A stretch of DNA of 64,000 nt, taken from positions 33,777,501 through 33,841,500 of the forward strand of contig CP136897.1 of assembly GCA_034359265.1 (NCBI GenBank), read 5' to 3'. The stretch comes from Canna indica. Lineage: Eukaryota > Streptophyta > Magnoliopsida > Zingiberales > Cannaceae. Shown here piece after piece: positions 33,090 to 45,184 of this stretch (the stretch's first letter is position 1; each line of letters starts with the position of its first letter). The position numbers and the translations under genes were made by a program. The notes beneath the pieces were generated by a model. The model saw only the letters and a list, made by a program, of their open reading frames with translations, did no database searches and had not been told where the DNA came from.

Positions 33090-33454
33090 TTTTTTTACTA
33101 CCTATTTGATTGCACGATGAGATCATTTTTTTTACCAATCTTTCTAACCAAACGTTAAGGACGGACGACGTCGTCGACATAAATTTTCCTATCGATCGCC
33201 CGCGCCGGGCCAGCCGCAACCTCTACGGCCGGCTCGATCGACCAACCGACCCGAAAAGTTAAAATTTGTAAATAAATAAGAAAAATAACATTTCAATTAT
33301 TATTTTTCGTTTAAAACGGGCGTAACTCCGTGCATTATTGTCCAATTTCAGCTTTTCACGTGGCGCTAAAAGGCGCGCAAAGAGACGAAGAAAACGACCC
33401 CGAGCTGTCCCTCGGATGCTCACCCTTATTAGCCGACGATCAGAGGTGCATGAC

Positions 33455-33572
33455 GGGTGCGATCATACCAGCAATAACGCACCGGATCCCATCAGAACTC
33501 TGAAGTTAAGCGTACTTGGGCGAGGGTAGTACTAGGATGGGTGACCCCTGGGAAGTCCTCGTGTTGCACCTT
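33455..33572 (+). rRNA. 5S rRNA: 5S rRNA gene, copy 70 (class gamma), 1-bp deletion
   Basis: One C is missing from the C-run at 91-95, which shortens box C to helix IV spacing. Gamma set plus C20A. Confidence 0.94.
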
Positions 33573-33938
33573 TTTTTTTACTACCTATTTGATTGCACGA
33601 CGAGATCATTTTTTTTACCAATCTTTCTAACCAAACGTTAAGGACGGACGACGTCGTCGACATAAAATTTGGCTGTCGATCGCCCGCGCGGGGCCAGCCG
33701 CAACCTCTACGGCCGGCTCGATCGACCAACCGAACCGAAAAATGAAAATTTGTCAATAAATAAGAAAAATAACATTTCAATTATTATTTTTCGTTTATAA
33801 CGGGCGTAACTCCGTGCATTATTGTCCGATTTCAGCTTTTCACGTGGCGCTAAAATGCGCGCGAAGAGACGAAGAAAATGACCCCGAGCTATCAATCGGA
33901 CGCTCACCCTTATTAGCGGATGATCAGAAGTACAAGAT

Positions 33939-34058
33939 GGGTGCGATCATACCAGCACTAACTCACCGGATCCCATCAGAACTCCGAAGTTAAGCGTGCT
34001 TGGGCGAGAGAAGTACTTGGATGGGTGACCCCTTGGGAAGTCCTCGTGTTTGCACCTT
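33939..34058 (+). rRNA. 5S rRNA: 5S rRNA gene, copy 71, 1-bp insertion
   Basis: An extra T occurs at GTGTTTGCACC near position 112. Also G25T, T73A, A80T and C95T. Confidence 0.94.
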
Positions 34059-34423
34059 TTTTTTTACTACCTATTTTATTGCACGACGAGATCATTTTTT
34101 TACCAATCTTTCTAACCAAACGTTAAGCACGGACGACGTCGTCGACATAAAATGTGGCTGTCGATCGCCCGCGCGGGGCCCGCGGCAACCTCTATGTCCG
34201 GCTCGATCGACCAACCGACCCAAAAAAATAAAATTTATAAATAAATAAGAAAAATAACATTTCAATTATTATTTTTCGTTTATAACGGGCGTAACTCCGT
34301 GCATTATTGTCCGATTTCAGCTTTTCACGTGGCGCTAAAAGGCGCGCGAAGAGACGAACAAAATGACCCCGAGCTATCACTCGGACGCTCACCCTTATTA
34401 ACCAACGATCAGAAGTGCATGAC

Positions 34424-34542
34424 GGGTGGGATCATACCAGCACTAATGCACCGGATCCCATCAGAACTCTGAAGTTAAGCGTGCTTGGGTGAGAGTAGGA
34501 CTAGGATGGGTGACCCCCTGGGAAGTCCTCGTGTTGCACTTT
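34424..34542 (+). rRNA. 5S rRNA: 5S rRNA gene, copy 72
   Basis: Full length. C6G, C24T, C47T, C67T, T76G and C117T. About 27 bp of AT-rich spacer is deleted after it. Confidence 0.94.
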
Positions 34543-34881
34543 TTTTTTACTACCTATTTGATTGCACGACGAGATCATTTTTTTACCAATCTTTCTAACC
34601 AAACGTTAAGGACAGATGACGTCGTCGACATAAAATTTGGCTCTCGATCGCACGCGCGGGGCCCGCCGCAACCTCTACGGCCGGCTCGATTGAGCAACCG
34701 ACCCGAAAAATATAACATTTCAATTATTATTTTTCGTTTATAACGGGCGTAACTCCATGCATTATTGTCCGATTTCAGCTTTTCACGTGGCGCTAAAAGG
34801 CGCGCGAAGAGACGAAGAAAATGACCCCGAGCTATCCCTCGGACTCTCACCCTTATTAGCCGACGATCAGAAGTGCATCAC

Positions 34882-34999
34882 GGTTGCGATCATACCAGCA
34901 CTAACGCACCGGATCCCATCGGAACTCCGAAGTTAAGCGTGCTTGGGCGAGAGTAGTACTAGGATGGGTGACCCCTGGGAAGTCCTCGTGTTGCACCTT
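34882..34999 (+). rRNA. 5S rRNA: 5S rRNA gene, copy 73, 1-bp deletion
   Basis: One C is missing at 91-95, as in copy 70; also G3T and A40G. Confidence 0.94.
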
Positions 35000-35365
35000 T
35001 CTTTTTACTACCTATTTGATTGCACGACGAGATCATTTTTTTTATCAATCTTTCTAACCAAACGTTAAGGACGGACGACGTCGTCGACATAAAATATGGC
35101 TGTCGATCGCCCGCGCGGGGCCCACCGCAACCTCTACGGCCGGCTCGATCGACCAACCGATCCGAAAAATTAAAATTTGTAAATAAATAAGAAATATAAC
35201 ATTTGAATTATTATTTTTCGTTTAAAACGGGCGTAACTCCGTGCATTATTGTCCGATTTCAGCTTTTCACGTGGCGCTAAAAGGCGCGCGAAGAGACGAA
35301 GAAAATGACCCCGAGCTATCCCTCGGACTCTCACCCTTATTAGCCGACGATCAGAAGTGCATGAG

Positions 35366-35484
35366 GGGTGCGATCATACCAGCACTAACGCACCGGATCC
35401 CATCAGAACTTCGAAGTTAAGCGTGCTTGGGCGAAAGTAGTACTAGGATGGGTGACCCCCTGGGAAGTTCTCTTGTTGCATCTT
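35366..35484 (+). rRNA. 5S rRNA: 5S rRNA gene, copy 74
   Basis: Full length. C46T, G70A, C104T, G108T and C116T; an extra G precedes the start (AGGGGTGCG). Confidence 0.95.
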
Positions 35485-35572
35485 TTTTTTTACTACCTTT
35501 TTGATTGCACGACGAGATCATTTTTTTTACCAATCTTTCTAACCAAACGTTAAGGACGGACGACGTCGTCGA

Positions 35573-35656
35573 CATCAGAACTACGAAGTTAAGCGTGCTT
35601 GGGCGAGAGTAGTACTAGGATGGGTGACTCCCTGGGAAGTCCTCGTGTTTCACCTT
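35573..35656 (+). pseudogene. 5S rRNA: 5S rRNA gene, copy 75, 5' end deleted
   Basis: Positions 1-35 are gone. Spacer ending GTCGTCGACAT runs straight into CATCAGAAC of the gene, with CAT shared at the joint. Boxes A, intermediate and C remain, with C92T in box C; also C46A and G113T. The 5' strand of the terminal helix and the upstream TATA-like box are absent, so it is a pseudogene. Confidence 0.95.
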
Positions 35657-36022
35657 TTTTTTTACTTCCTATTTGATTGCACGACGAGATCATTTTTTTA
35701 CCAATCTTTCTAACCAAACGTTAAGGACGGACGACGTCGTCGACATAAAATGTGGCTGTCGATCGCCCGCGCGTGGCCCGCCGAAACCTCTACGGCCGGC
35801 TCGATCGACCAACCGACGCGAAAAATTAAAATTTGTAAATAAATAAGAAAAATAACATTTGAATTATTATTTTTCGTTTAAAACGGGCGTAACTCCGTGC
35901 ATTATTGTCCGATTTCAGCTTTTCACGTGGAGGTAAAAGGTGCGCGAAGAGACGAAGAAAATGACCCCCGAACTCTCCCTCGGACGCCCACCCTTATTAG
36001 ACGACGATCAGAAGTTTATAAT

Positions 36023-36141
36023 GGGTGCGATCATACTAGCACTAACGCACCGGATCCTATCAGAACTCCGAAGTTAAGAATGCTTGGGCGAGAGTAGTAC
36101 CAGGATGGGTGACCCCCTGGGAAGTCCTCGTGTTGCACTTT
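36023..36141 (+). rRNA. 5S rRNA: 5S rRNA gene, copy 76
   Basis: Full length. C15T, C36T, C57A, G58A, T79C and C117T. Confidence 0.95.
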
Positions 36142-36506
36142 TTCTTTTATTACTATTTGATTGCACGACGAGATCATTTTTTTTACAAATCTTTCTAACC
36201 AAACGCTAAGGACGGACGACGTCGTCGCCATAAATCTTGGCTGTCGATCGACCGCGCGGGGCCCGCCGCAACCTCTACGGCCGTGTCGATCGACCAACCG
36301 ACCCGAAAAATTTAAATTTGTAAATAAATAAGAAAAATAATATTTCAATTATTATATTTTGTTTAAAACGGGCGTAACTCCGTGCATTATTGTCCGATTT
36401 TAGTTTTTCACGTGGCCCTGTAAGGCGCGCGAAGAGTCGAAGAAAATGACCCCGAGCTATCACTCGGACGCTCACCCTTATTTGCCGACGATCAGAAGTG
36501 CATTAT

Positions 36507-36625
36507 GGGTGCGATCATACCAGAACTAACGCACCGGATCCCATCAGAACTCCGAAGTTAAGCGTGCTTGGGCGAGAGTAGTACTAGGATGGGTGACCCC
36601 TTGGGAAGTCCTTGTGTTGCACTTG
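36507..36625 (+). rRNA. 5S rRNA: 5S rRNA gene, copy 77
   Basis: Full length. C18A, C95T, C107T, C117T and T119G. Confidence 0.96.
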
Positions 36626-36991
36626 TTTTTTTACTACCTATTTGACTGCACGACGAGATCATTTTTTTTACCAATCTTTCTAACGAAACGCTAAGGACGG
36701 ACGACGTCGTCGCAATAAATCTTGGCTGTCGATCGACCGCGCGGGGCCCGCCGCAACCTCTGCGGCCGTGTCGATCGACCAACCGACCCGAAAAATTTAA
36801 CTTTGTAAATAAATATGAAAAATAATATTTCAATTATTATTTTTCGTTTAAAACGGGCGTAACTCCGTGCATTAGTGTCCGATTTCAACTTTTCACGTGG
36901 CGCTGAAAGTCGCGCGAAGAGACGAAGAAAATGACCACGAGCTGTCCTTCGGACGCTCACCCTTATTAGCCGACGATCAGAAGTGCATAAT

Positions 36992-37110
36992 GGGTGCGAT
37001 CAGACCAGCACTAAAGCACCGGATCCCATCAGAACTCCGAAGTTAAGCGTGCTCGGGCGAGAGTAATACTGGGATGGTTGACCCCCTGGGAAGTTCTTGT
37101 GTTGTACCTT
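36992..37110 (+). rRNA. 5S rRNA: 5S rRNA gene, copy 78 (divergent)
   Basis: Full length. T12G, C24A, T63C, G75A, A80G, G87T, C104T, C107T and C114T. Copy 80 shares A80G, G87T, C104T, C107T and C114T, 971 bp on. Confidence 0.94.
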
Positions 37111-37477
37111 TTTTTTTACTACCTATTTGATTGCACGACGAGATCATTTTTTTTACCAATCTTTCTAACCAAACATTAAGGACGGACGACGTCGTCGCCA
37201 TAAAATTTGGCTGTCGATCGCCCGCGCGGGGCCTGCCGCAACCAATACGACCGGCTCGATCGACCAACCGACCCAAAAAATTAAAATTTGTAAATAAATA
37301 AGAAAAATAATATTTCAATTATTATTTTTCGTTTAAAACGGGAGTAACTCCGTGCATTATTGTCCGATTTCAGCTTTTCACGTGGCGCTGAAAGGCGCGC
37401 GAAGAGACGAAGAAAATGACCCCCGAACTCTCCCTCGGACGCTCACCCTTATTAGCCGACGATCAGAAGTGCATGTC

Positions 37478-37596
37478 GGGTGCGATCATACCAGCACTAA
37501 CCCACCGGATCCCATCAGAACTCCGAAGTTAAGCGTGCTTGGGCGAGAGTAGTACTAGGATGGGTGACCCCTTGGGAAGTCCTCGTGTTGCACGTT
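37478..37596 (+). rRNA. 5S rRNA: 5S rRNA gene, copy 79
   Basis: Full length. G25C, C95T and C117G. The T-run is broken (GTTTTTATTTAC). Confidence 0.96.
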
Positions 37597-37962
37597 TTTA
37601 TTTACTACCTATTTCATTGCGCGACGAGATCATTTTTTTTAACAATCTTTCTGACCAAACGTTAAGGACGGACGATGTCGTCGCCATAAAATTTGGCTGT
37701 CGATCGCCCGCGCGGGGCCCGCCGCAACCTCTACGGCCGGCTCGATCGACCAACCGACCCGAAAAATTAAAATTTGTAAATAAATAAGAAAAATAACATT
37801 TCAATTATTATTTTTCGTTTAAAACGGGCGTAACTCCGTGCATTAGTGTCCGATTTCAGCTTTTCACGTGGCGCTGAAAGGCGCGCAAAGAGACGAAGAA
37901 AATGACCACGAGCTGTCCTTCGGACGCTCACCCTTATTAGCCGACGATCAGAAGTGCAAAAT

Positions 37963-38081
37963 GGGTGCGATCATACGAGCACAAACGCACCGGATCCCAT
38001 CAGAACTCCGAAGTTAAGCGTGCTTGGGCGAGAGTACTACTGGGATGGTTGACCCCCTGGGAAGTTCTTGTGTTGTACCTT
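37963..38081 (+). rRNA. 5S rRNA: 5S rRNA gene, copy 80 (divergent)
   Basis: Full length. C15G, T21A, G75C, A80G, G87T, C104T, C107T and C114T; relative of copy 78. The T-run has an A after three T. Confidence 0.94.
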
Positions 38082-38448
38082 TATTTTTACTTCCTATTTG
38101 ATTGCACGACGAGATCATTTTTTTTACCAATCTTTCTAACCAAACATTAAAGACGGACGACGTCGTCGCCATAAAATTTGGCTCTCGATCGCCCGCGCGG
38201 GGCCTGCCGCAACCAATACGACCGGCTCGATCGACTAACCGACCCGAAAAATTAAAATTTGTAAATAAATAAGAAAAATAACATTTCAATTATTATTTTT
38301 CGTTTAAAACGGGAGTAACTCCGTGCATTATTGTCCGATTATAGCTTTTCACGTGGCGCTGAAAGCCGCGCGAAGAGACGAAGAAAATGACCTCCGAACT
38401 CTCCCTCGGACGCTCACCCTTATTAGACGACGATCAGAAGTGCATAAT

Positions 38449-38567
38449 CGGTGCGATCATACTAGCACTAACGCACCAGATCCCATCAGAACTCCGAAGT
38501 TAAGCGTGCTTGGGCGAGAGTAGTACTAGAATGGGTGACCCCCAGGGAAGTCCTCGTGTTGCACCCT
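38449..38567 (+). rRNA. 5S rRNA: 5S rRNA gene, copy 81
   Basis: Full length. G1C, C15T, G30A, G82A, T96A and T118C. Only six T follow as terminator. Confidence 0.95.
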
Positions 38568-38931
38568 TTTTTACTACCTATTTGATTGCACAACGAGATC
38601 ATTTTTTTTACCAATCTTTCTAACGAAACGTTAAGGACGGACGACGTCGTCGCCATAAAATTTGGCTGTCGATCGCCCGCACGGGGCCCGCCGCAACCTC
38701 TACGGCCGGCTCTATCGACCAACCGACGCGAAAAATTAAAATTTGTAAATAAATAAGAAAAATAACATTTCAATTATTATTTTACGTTTAAAACGGGCGT
38801 AACTCCGTGCATTATTGTCCGATTTTAGTTTTTCACGTGGCGCTGAAAGGCGCGCGAAGAGACGAAGAAAATGACCCTGAGCTGTCCCTCGGACGCTCAC
38901 CCTTATTAGCCGACGATCAGAAGTGCATGAC

Positions 38932-39050
38932 GGGTGGAATCATAACAGCACTAACGCACCGGATCCCATCAGAACTCCGAAGTTAAGCGTGCTTGGGCGA
39001 GAGTAGTACTAGGATGGGTGACGCCCAGGGAAGTACTCGTGTTGCACTTG
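38932..39050 (+). rRNA. 5S rRNA: 5S rRNA gene, copy 82
   Basis: Full length. C6G, G7A, C14A, C92G, T96A, C104A, C117T and T119G. Confidence 0.94.
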
Positions 39051-39416
39051 TTTTTGTACTACCTATTTCATTGCACGACGAGATCATTTTTTTTACCAAT
39101 CTTTCTAACCAAACGTTAAGGACGGACGACGTCGTCGGCATAAATCTTGGCTGTCGATCGCCCGCGCGGGGCCCGCCACAACCTCTACGGCCGGCTCGAT
39201 CGACCAACCGACCCGAAAAATTAAAATTTGTAAATAAATAAGAAAAATAACATTTCAATTATTATTTTTCGTTTAAAACGGGCGTAACTCCGTGCATTAT
39301 TGTCCGATTTCAGCTTTTCACGTGGCGCTGAAAGGCGCGCGAAGAGACGAAGAAAACGACCCCGAGCTGTCCCTCGGACGCAAAACCTTATTAGCCGACG
39401 ATCTGAAGTGCACGAC

Positions 39417-39535
39417 GGGTTCGATCATACCAGCACTAACGCACCGGATCCCTTCAGAACTCCGAAGTTAAGCGTGCTTGGGAGAGAGTAGTACTAGGAT
39501 GGTTGACCGTCTGGAAAGTCCTCGTGTTGCACCTT
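39417..39535 (+). rRNA. 5S rRNA: 5S rRNA gene, copy 83
   Basis: Full length. G5T, A37T, C67A, G87T, C93G, C94T and G99A. G5T, A37T and an upstream GACGCAAAACC are shared with copy 86. Confidence 0.94.
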
Positions 39536-39901
39536 TTTTTTTACTACGTATTTGATTGCACGACGAGATCATTTTTTTTACCAATCTTTCTAACGAAACG
39601 TTAAGGACGGACGACGTCGTCGCCATAAAATTTGGCTGTCGATCGCCCGCACGGGGCCCGCCGCAACCTCTACGGCCGGCTCTATCGACCAACCGACGCG
39701 AAAAATTAAAATTTGTAAATAAATAAGAAAAATAACATTTCAATTATTATTTTTCGTTTAAAACGGGCGTAACTCCGTGCATTATTGTCCGATTTCAGCT
39801 TTTCACGTGGCGCTGAAAGGTGCTCGAAGAGACGAAGAAAATGACCCCGAGCTGTCCCTCGGACACTCACCCTTAGTAGCCGACGATCAGAAGTGCATAT
39901 C

Positions 39902-40020
39902 GGGTGTGATCATACCAGCACTAACGCACCAGATCCCATCAGAACTCCGAAGTTAAGGGTGCTTGGTCAAGAGTAGTACTAGGATGGGTGACCCCTTGGG
40001 AAGTCCTCGCGTTGCACCTT
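39902..40020 (+). rRNA. 5S rRNA: 5S rRNA gene, copy 84
   Basis: Full length. C6T, G30A, C57G, G66T, G68A, C95T and T109C. Confidence 0.95.
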
Positions 40021-40220
40021 TTTTTTTACTACCTATTTGATTGCACGACGAGATCATTTTTTTTACCAATCTTTCTAACCAAACGTTAAGGACGGACGAC
40101 GTCGTCGACATAAATCTTGGCTGTCGATCGCCTGCGCGGGGCCCGCCGCAACCTCTACGGCCGGCTCGATCGACCAACCGACCCGAAAAATTAAAATTTG
40201 TAAATAAATAAGAAAAATAA

Positions 40221-40330
40221 CATACCTGTACTAACGCACCGGATCCCATCAAAACTCTGAAGTTAAGCGTGCTTCGGCGAGAGTAGTACTAGGATGGGTG
40301 ACCCCCTGGGAAGTCCTCGTGTTGTACCTT
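40221..40330 (+). pseudogene. 5S rRNA: 5S rRNA gene, copy 85, 5' end deleted
   Basis: The first nine bases are missing. Spacer ending AAAAATAACAT is joined to ACCTGTACTAACG, with CAT shared by both sides, and about 175 bp is lost including the TTATTAG box and the 5' strand of the terminal helix. Remaining changes are A16T, C18T, G41A, C47T, G64C and C114T. Confidence 0.94.
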
Positions 40331-40697
40331 TTTTTTTTTTTAGCTATTTGATTGCACGACGAGATCATTTTTTTTACCAATCTTTCTAACCAAACGTTAA
40401 GGACGGACGACGTCGTCGCCATAAATCATGGCTGTCGATCGCCCGTGCGGGGCCCGTCGCAACCTCTACGGCCGGCTCGATCGACCAACCGACCCGAAAA
40501 ATTAAAATTTGTAAATAAATAAGAAAAATAACATTTCAATTATTATTTTTCGTTTAAAACGGGCGTAACTCCGTGCATTATTGTCCGATTTCAGCTTTTC
40601 ACGTGGCGCTGAAAGGCGCGCGAAGAGACGAAGAAAACGACCCCGAGCTGTCCCTCGGACGCAAAACCTTATTAGCCGACGATCAGAAGTGCACGAC

Positions 40698-40816
40698 GGG
40701 TTCGATCATACCAGCACTAACGCACCGGATCCCTTCAGAACTCCGAAGTTAAGCGTGCTTGGGCGAGAGTAGTACTAGGATGGGTGACCCCCTAGGAAGT
40801 CCTCGTGTTGCACTTG
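40698..40816 (+). rRNA. 5S rRNA: 5S rRNA gene, copy 86
   Basis: Full length. G5T, A37T, G97A, C117T and T119G. The 3' half begins the first 1,941-bp four-unit repeat. Weak terminator: four T, then A. Confidence 0.95.
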
Positions 40817-41183
40817 TTTTATTACTACCTATTTGATTGCACGACGAAATCATTTTTTTTACCAATCTTTCTAACCAGACGTTAAGGACGGATGACATCG
40901 TCGCCATAAGTCTTGGCTGTCGATCGCCCGCGAGGGGCCCGCCGCAACCTCTACGGCCGTCTCGATCGACCAACCGACCCGAAAAATTAAAATTTGTAAA
41001 TAAATAAGAAAAATAACATTTCAATTATTATTTTTCGTTTAAAATGAGCGTAACTTCGTGCATTATTGTCCGTTTTTAACTTTTCACGTGGCGCTAAAAG
41101 GCGCGCGATGAGACGAAGAAAATGACCCCCGCACTCTCCCTCAGACGCTCACCCTTATTAGCCGACGATCAGAAGTGCATATT

Positions 41184-41302
41184 GAGTGCAATCATACCAG
41201 CACTAACGCACTGGATCCCATCAGAACTCCGAAGTTAAGCGTGCTTGGGCGAGAGTAGTACTAGGATGGGTGACTCCCTGGGAAGTACTCGTGTTGCACC
41301 TT
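41184..41302 (+). rRNA. 5S rRNA: 5S rRNA gene, copy 87
   Basis: Full length. G2A, G7A, C29T, C92T and C104A. Confidence 0.96.
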
Positions 41303-41668
41303 TTTTTTTACTACCTATTTGATTGCACGACGAGATCATTTTTTTTACCAATCTTTCTAACCAAACGTTAAGAACGGATGACGTCGTCGCCGTAAATCTT
41401 GGCTGTCGACCGCCCGCGCGGGGCCCGCCGCAACCTCTACGGTCGGCTCGATCGACCAACCGACCCGAAAAATTAAAATTTGTAAATAAATAAGAAAAAT
41501 AACATTTCAATTATTATTTTTCGTTTAAAACGGGCGTCACTCCGTGCATTATTGTTCGATTTCAGCTTTTCACGTGGCGCTGAAAGGTGCGCGACGAGAC
41601 AAAGAAAATGACCCCGAGCTGTCCCTCGGACGCTCACCCTTGTTAGCCGACGATCAGAAGTGCATATC

Positions 41669-41787
41669 GAGTGCGATCATACTAGCATTAATGCACCGGA
41701 TCCCATCAGAACTCCGAAGTTAAGCGTGCTTGCGCGAGAGTGGTACTAGGATGGGTGACCCCTTGGGAACTCCTCGTGTTGCACCTT
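41669..41787 (+). rRNA. 5S rRNA: 5S rRNA gene, copy 88 (class beta)
   Basis: Full length. Beta set with G2A, C15T, C20T, C24T and G102C. Confidence 0.96.
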
Positions 41788-42153
41788 TTTTTTTACTACC
41801 TATTTGATTGCACGACGAGATCATTTTTTTTACCATTCTTTCTAACCAAAGGTTAAGGACGGACGACGTCGTCGCCATAAATCTTGGCTGTCGATCGCCC
41901 GCGCGGGGCCCGCCGCAACCTCTATGGCTGGCTCGATCGACCAACCGACCCGAAAAATTAAAATTTGTAAATAAATAAGAAAAATAACATTTCAATTATT
42001 ATTTTTCGTTTAAAACGGGCGTAACTCCGTCCATTATTGTCCGATTTCAGCTTTTCACGTGGCGCTGAAAGGCACGCGAAGAGACGAAGAAAATGACCCC
42101 GAGTTGTCCCTCGGATGCTCACCCTTATTAGCCGATGATCAGAAGTACATGAC

Positions 42154-42272
42154 CGGTGCGATCATACTAGCACTAACGCACCGGATCCCATCAGAACTCC
42201 GAAGTTAAGCGTGCGTGGGCGAGAGTAGTACTAGGATGGGTGACCCCCTGGGAAGTCCTCGTGCTGCACTTC
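42154..42272 (+). rRNA. 5S rRNA: 5S rRNA gene, copy 89 (class kappa)
   Basis: Full length. G1C, C15T, T62G, T111C, C117T and T119C. Confidence 0.96.
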
Positions 42273-42638
42273 TTTTTTTACTACCTATTTGATTGCACGA
42301 CGAGATCATTTTTTTTACCAATCTTTCTAACCAAACGTTAAGGACGGACGACGTCGTCGCCATAAATCGTGGCTGTCGATCTCCCGCGCGGGGCCCGCCG
42401 CAACCTCTACGGCCGGCTCGATCGACCAACCGACCCGAAATATTAAAATTTGTAAATAAATAAGAAAAATAAAATTTCAATTATTATTTTTCGTTTAAAA
42501 CGGGCGTAACGCCGTGCATTATTGTCCGATTTCAGCTTTTCACGTGGCGCTGTAAGGCACGCGAAGAGACGAAGAAAATGACCTCGAGTTGTCCCTCGGA
42601 CGCTCACCCTTATTAGCCGACGATCAGTAGTGCATGAC

Positions 42639-42757
42639 TGGTGTGATCATACCAGCACTTACGCACCGGATCCCATCAGAACTCCGAAGTTAAGCGTGCT
42701 TGGGCGAGAGTAGTACTAGGATGGGTGACCCCCTAGGAAGTCCTCGTGTTGCACTTG
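42639..42757 (+). rRNA. 5S rRNA: 5S rRNA gene, copy 90
   Basis: Full length. G1T, C6T, A22T, G97A, C117T and T119G; terminator TTTTATT as in copy 86. Confidence 0.96.
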
Positions 42758-43124
42758 TTTTATTACTACCTATTTGATTGCACGACAAAATCATTTTTTT
42801 TACCAATCTTTCTAATCAAACGTTAAGGACGGATGACGTCGTCGCCATAAGTCTTGGCTGTCAATCGCCCGTGAGGGGCCCGCCGCAACCTCTACGGCCG
42901 GCTCGATCGACCAACCGACCCGAAAAATTAAAATTTGTAAATAAATAAGAAAAATAACATTTCAATTATTATTTTTCGTTTAAAACGGGCGTAACTCCGT
43001 GCATTATTGTCCGTTTTTAGCTTTTCACGTGGCGCTGAAAGGGGCGCGAAGAGACAAAGAAAATGACCCCCGAACTCTCCCTCAGACGCTCACCCTTATT
43101 AGCCGACGATCAAAAGTGCATATC

Positions 43125-43243
43125 GAGTGCGATCTTACCAGCACTAACGCACAGGATCCCATCAGAACTCTGAAGTTAAGCGTGCTTGGGCGAGAGTAGT
43201 ACTAGCATGGGTGACTCCCTGGGAAGTCCTCGTGTTGCACTTG
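43125..43243 (+). rRNA. 5S rRNA: 5S rRNA gene, copy 91
   Basis: Full length. G2A, A11T, C29A, C47T, G82C, C92T, C117T and T119G. G2A with C117T restores an A-U pair in the terminal helix. Confidence 0.95.
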
Positions 43244-43609
43244 TTTTTTTACTACCTATTTGATTGCACGACGAGATCATTTTTTTTACCAATCTTTCTA
43301 ACCAAACGTTAAGAACGGACGACGTCGTCGACATAAATCTTGGCTGTCGACTGCCCACGCGGGGCCCGCCGCAACCTCTACGGCCGGCTCGATCGACCAA
43401 CCAACCCGAAAAATTAAAATTTGTAAATAAATAAGAAAAATAACAATTCAATTATTATTTTTCGTTTAAAACGGGCGTCACTCCGTGCATTATTGTCCGA
43501 TTTCAGCTTTTCACGTGTCGCTGAAAGGCGCGCGAAGAGACAAAGAAAATGACCCCGAGCTGTCCCTCGGACGCTCACCCTTATTAGCCGACGATCAGAA
43601 GTGCATATC

Positions 43610-43728
43610 GAGTGCGATCATACCAGCATTAATGCACCGGATCCCATCAGAACTCTGAAGTTAAGCGTGCTTGCGCGAGAGTGGTACTAGGATGGGTGAC
43701 CCCTTGGGAAGTCCTCGTGTTGCACCTT
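43610..43728 (+). rRNA. 5S rRNA: 5S rRNA gene, copy 92 (class beta)
   Basis: Full length. Beta set with G2A, C20T, C24T and C47T. T-run broken by a G after five T. Confidence 0.96.
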
Positions 43729-44094
43729 TTTGTTTACTACCTATTTGATTGCACGACGAGATCATTTTTTTTACCAATCTTTCTAACCAAACGTTAAGGA
43801 CGGATGACGTCGTCGCCATAAATCTTGGCTGTCGATCGCCCGCGCGGGGCCCGCCGCAACCTCTACGGCTGGCTCGATCGACCAACCGATCCGAAAAATT
43901 AAAATTTGTAAATAAATAAGAAAAATAACATTTCAATTATTATTTTTCGTTTAAAACGAGCGTAACTCCGTCCATTATTGTTCGATTTCAGCTTTTCACG
44001 TGGCGCTGAAAGGCACGTGAAGAGACGAAGAAAATGACCCCGAGTTGTCCCTCGGATGCTCACCCTTATTAGCCGACGATCAGAAGTGCATGAC

Positions 44095-44213
44095 CGGTGC
44101 GATCATACTAGCACTAACGCACCGGATCCCATCAGAACTCCGAAGTTAAGCGTGCGTGGGCGAGAATAGTACTAGGATGGGTGACCCCCTGGGAAGTCCT
44201 CGTGCTGCACTTC
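44095..44213 (+). rRNA. 5S rRNA: 5S rRNA gene, copy 93 (class kappa)
   Basis: Full length. As copy 89 plus G72A. Confidence 0.96.
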
Positions 44214-44579
44214 TTTTTTTACTACCTATTTGATTGCACGACGAGATCATTTTTTTTACCAATCTTTCTAACCAAACGTTAAGGACGGACGACGTCGTCG
44301 CCATAAATCGTGGCTGTCGATCTCCCGCGCGGGGCCCGCCGCAACCTCTACGGCCGGCTCGATCGACCAACCGACCCGAAATATTAAAATTTGTAAATAA
44401 ATAAGAAAAATAAAATTTCAATTATTATTTTTCGTTTAAAACGGGCGTAACGCCGTGCATTATTGTCCGATTTCAGCTTTTCACGTGGCGCTGTAAGGCA
44501 CGCGAAGAGACGAAGAAAATGACCTCGAGTTGTCCCTCGGACGCTCACCCTTATTAGCCGACGATCAGTAGTGCATGAC

Positions 44580-44698
44580 TGGTGTGATCATACCAGCACT
44601 TACGCACCGGATCCCATCAGAACTCCGAAGTTAAGCGTGCTTGGGCGAGAGTAGTACTAGGATGGGTGACCACCTAGGAAGTCCTCGTGTTGCACTTG
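44580..44698 (+). rRNA. 5S rRNA: 5S rRNA gene, copy 94
   Basis: Full length. As copy 90 plus C93A. Confidence 0.96.
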
Positions 44699-45065
44699 TT
44701 TTATTACTACCTATTTGATTGCACGACAAAATCATTTTTTTTACCAATCTTTCTAATCAAACGTTAAGGACGGATGACGTCGTCGCCATAAGTCTTGGCT
44801 GTCAATCGCCCGCGAGGGGCCCGCCGCAACCTCTACGGCCGGCTCGATCGACCAACCGACCCGAAAAATTAAAATTTGTAAATAAATAAGAAAAATAACA
44901 TTTCAATTATTATTTTTCGTTTAAAACGGGCGTAACTCCGTGCATTATTGTCCGTTTTTAGCTTTTCACGTGGCGCTGAAAGGGGCGCGAAGAGACGAAG
45001 AAAATGACCCCCGAACTCTCCCTCAGACGCTCACCCTTATTAGCCGACGATCAGAAGTGCATATC

Positions 45066-45184
45066 GAGTGCAATCATACCAGCACTAACGCACAGGATCC
45101 CATCAGAACTCTGAAGTTAAGCGTGCTTGGGCGAGAGTAGTACTAGCATGGGTGACTCCCTGGGAAGTCCTCGTGTTGCACTTG
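45066..45184 (+). rRNA. 5S rRNA: 5S rRNA gene, copy 95
   Basis: Full length. G2A, G7A, C29A, C47T, G82C, C92T, C117T and T119G; 1,941 bp after copy 91. Confidence 0.95.
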
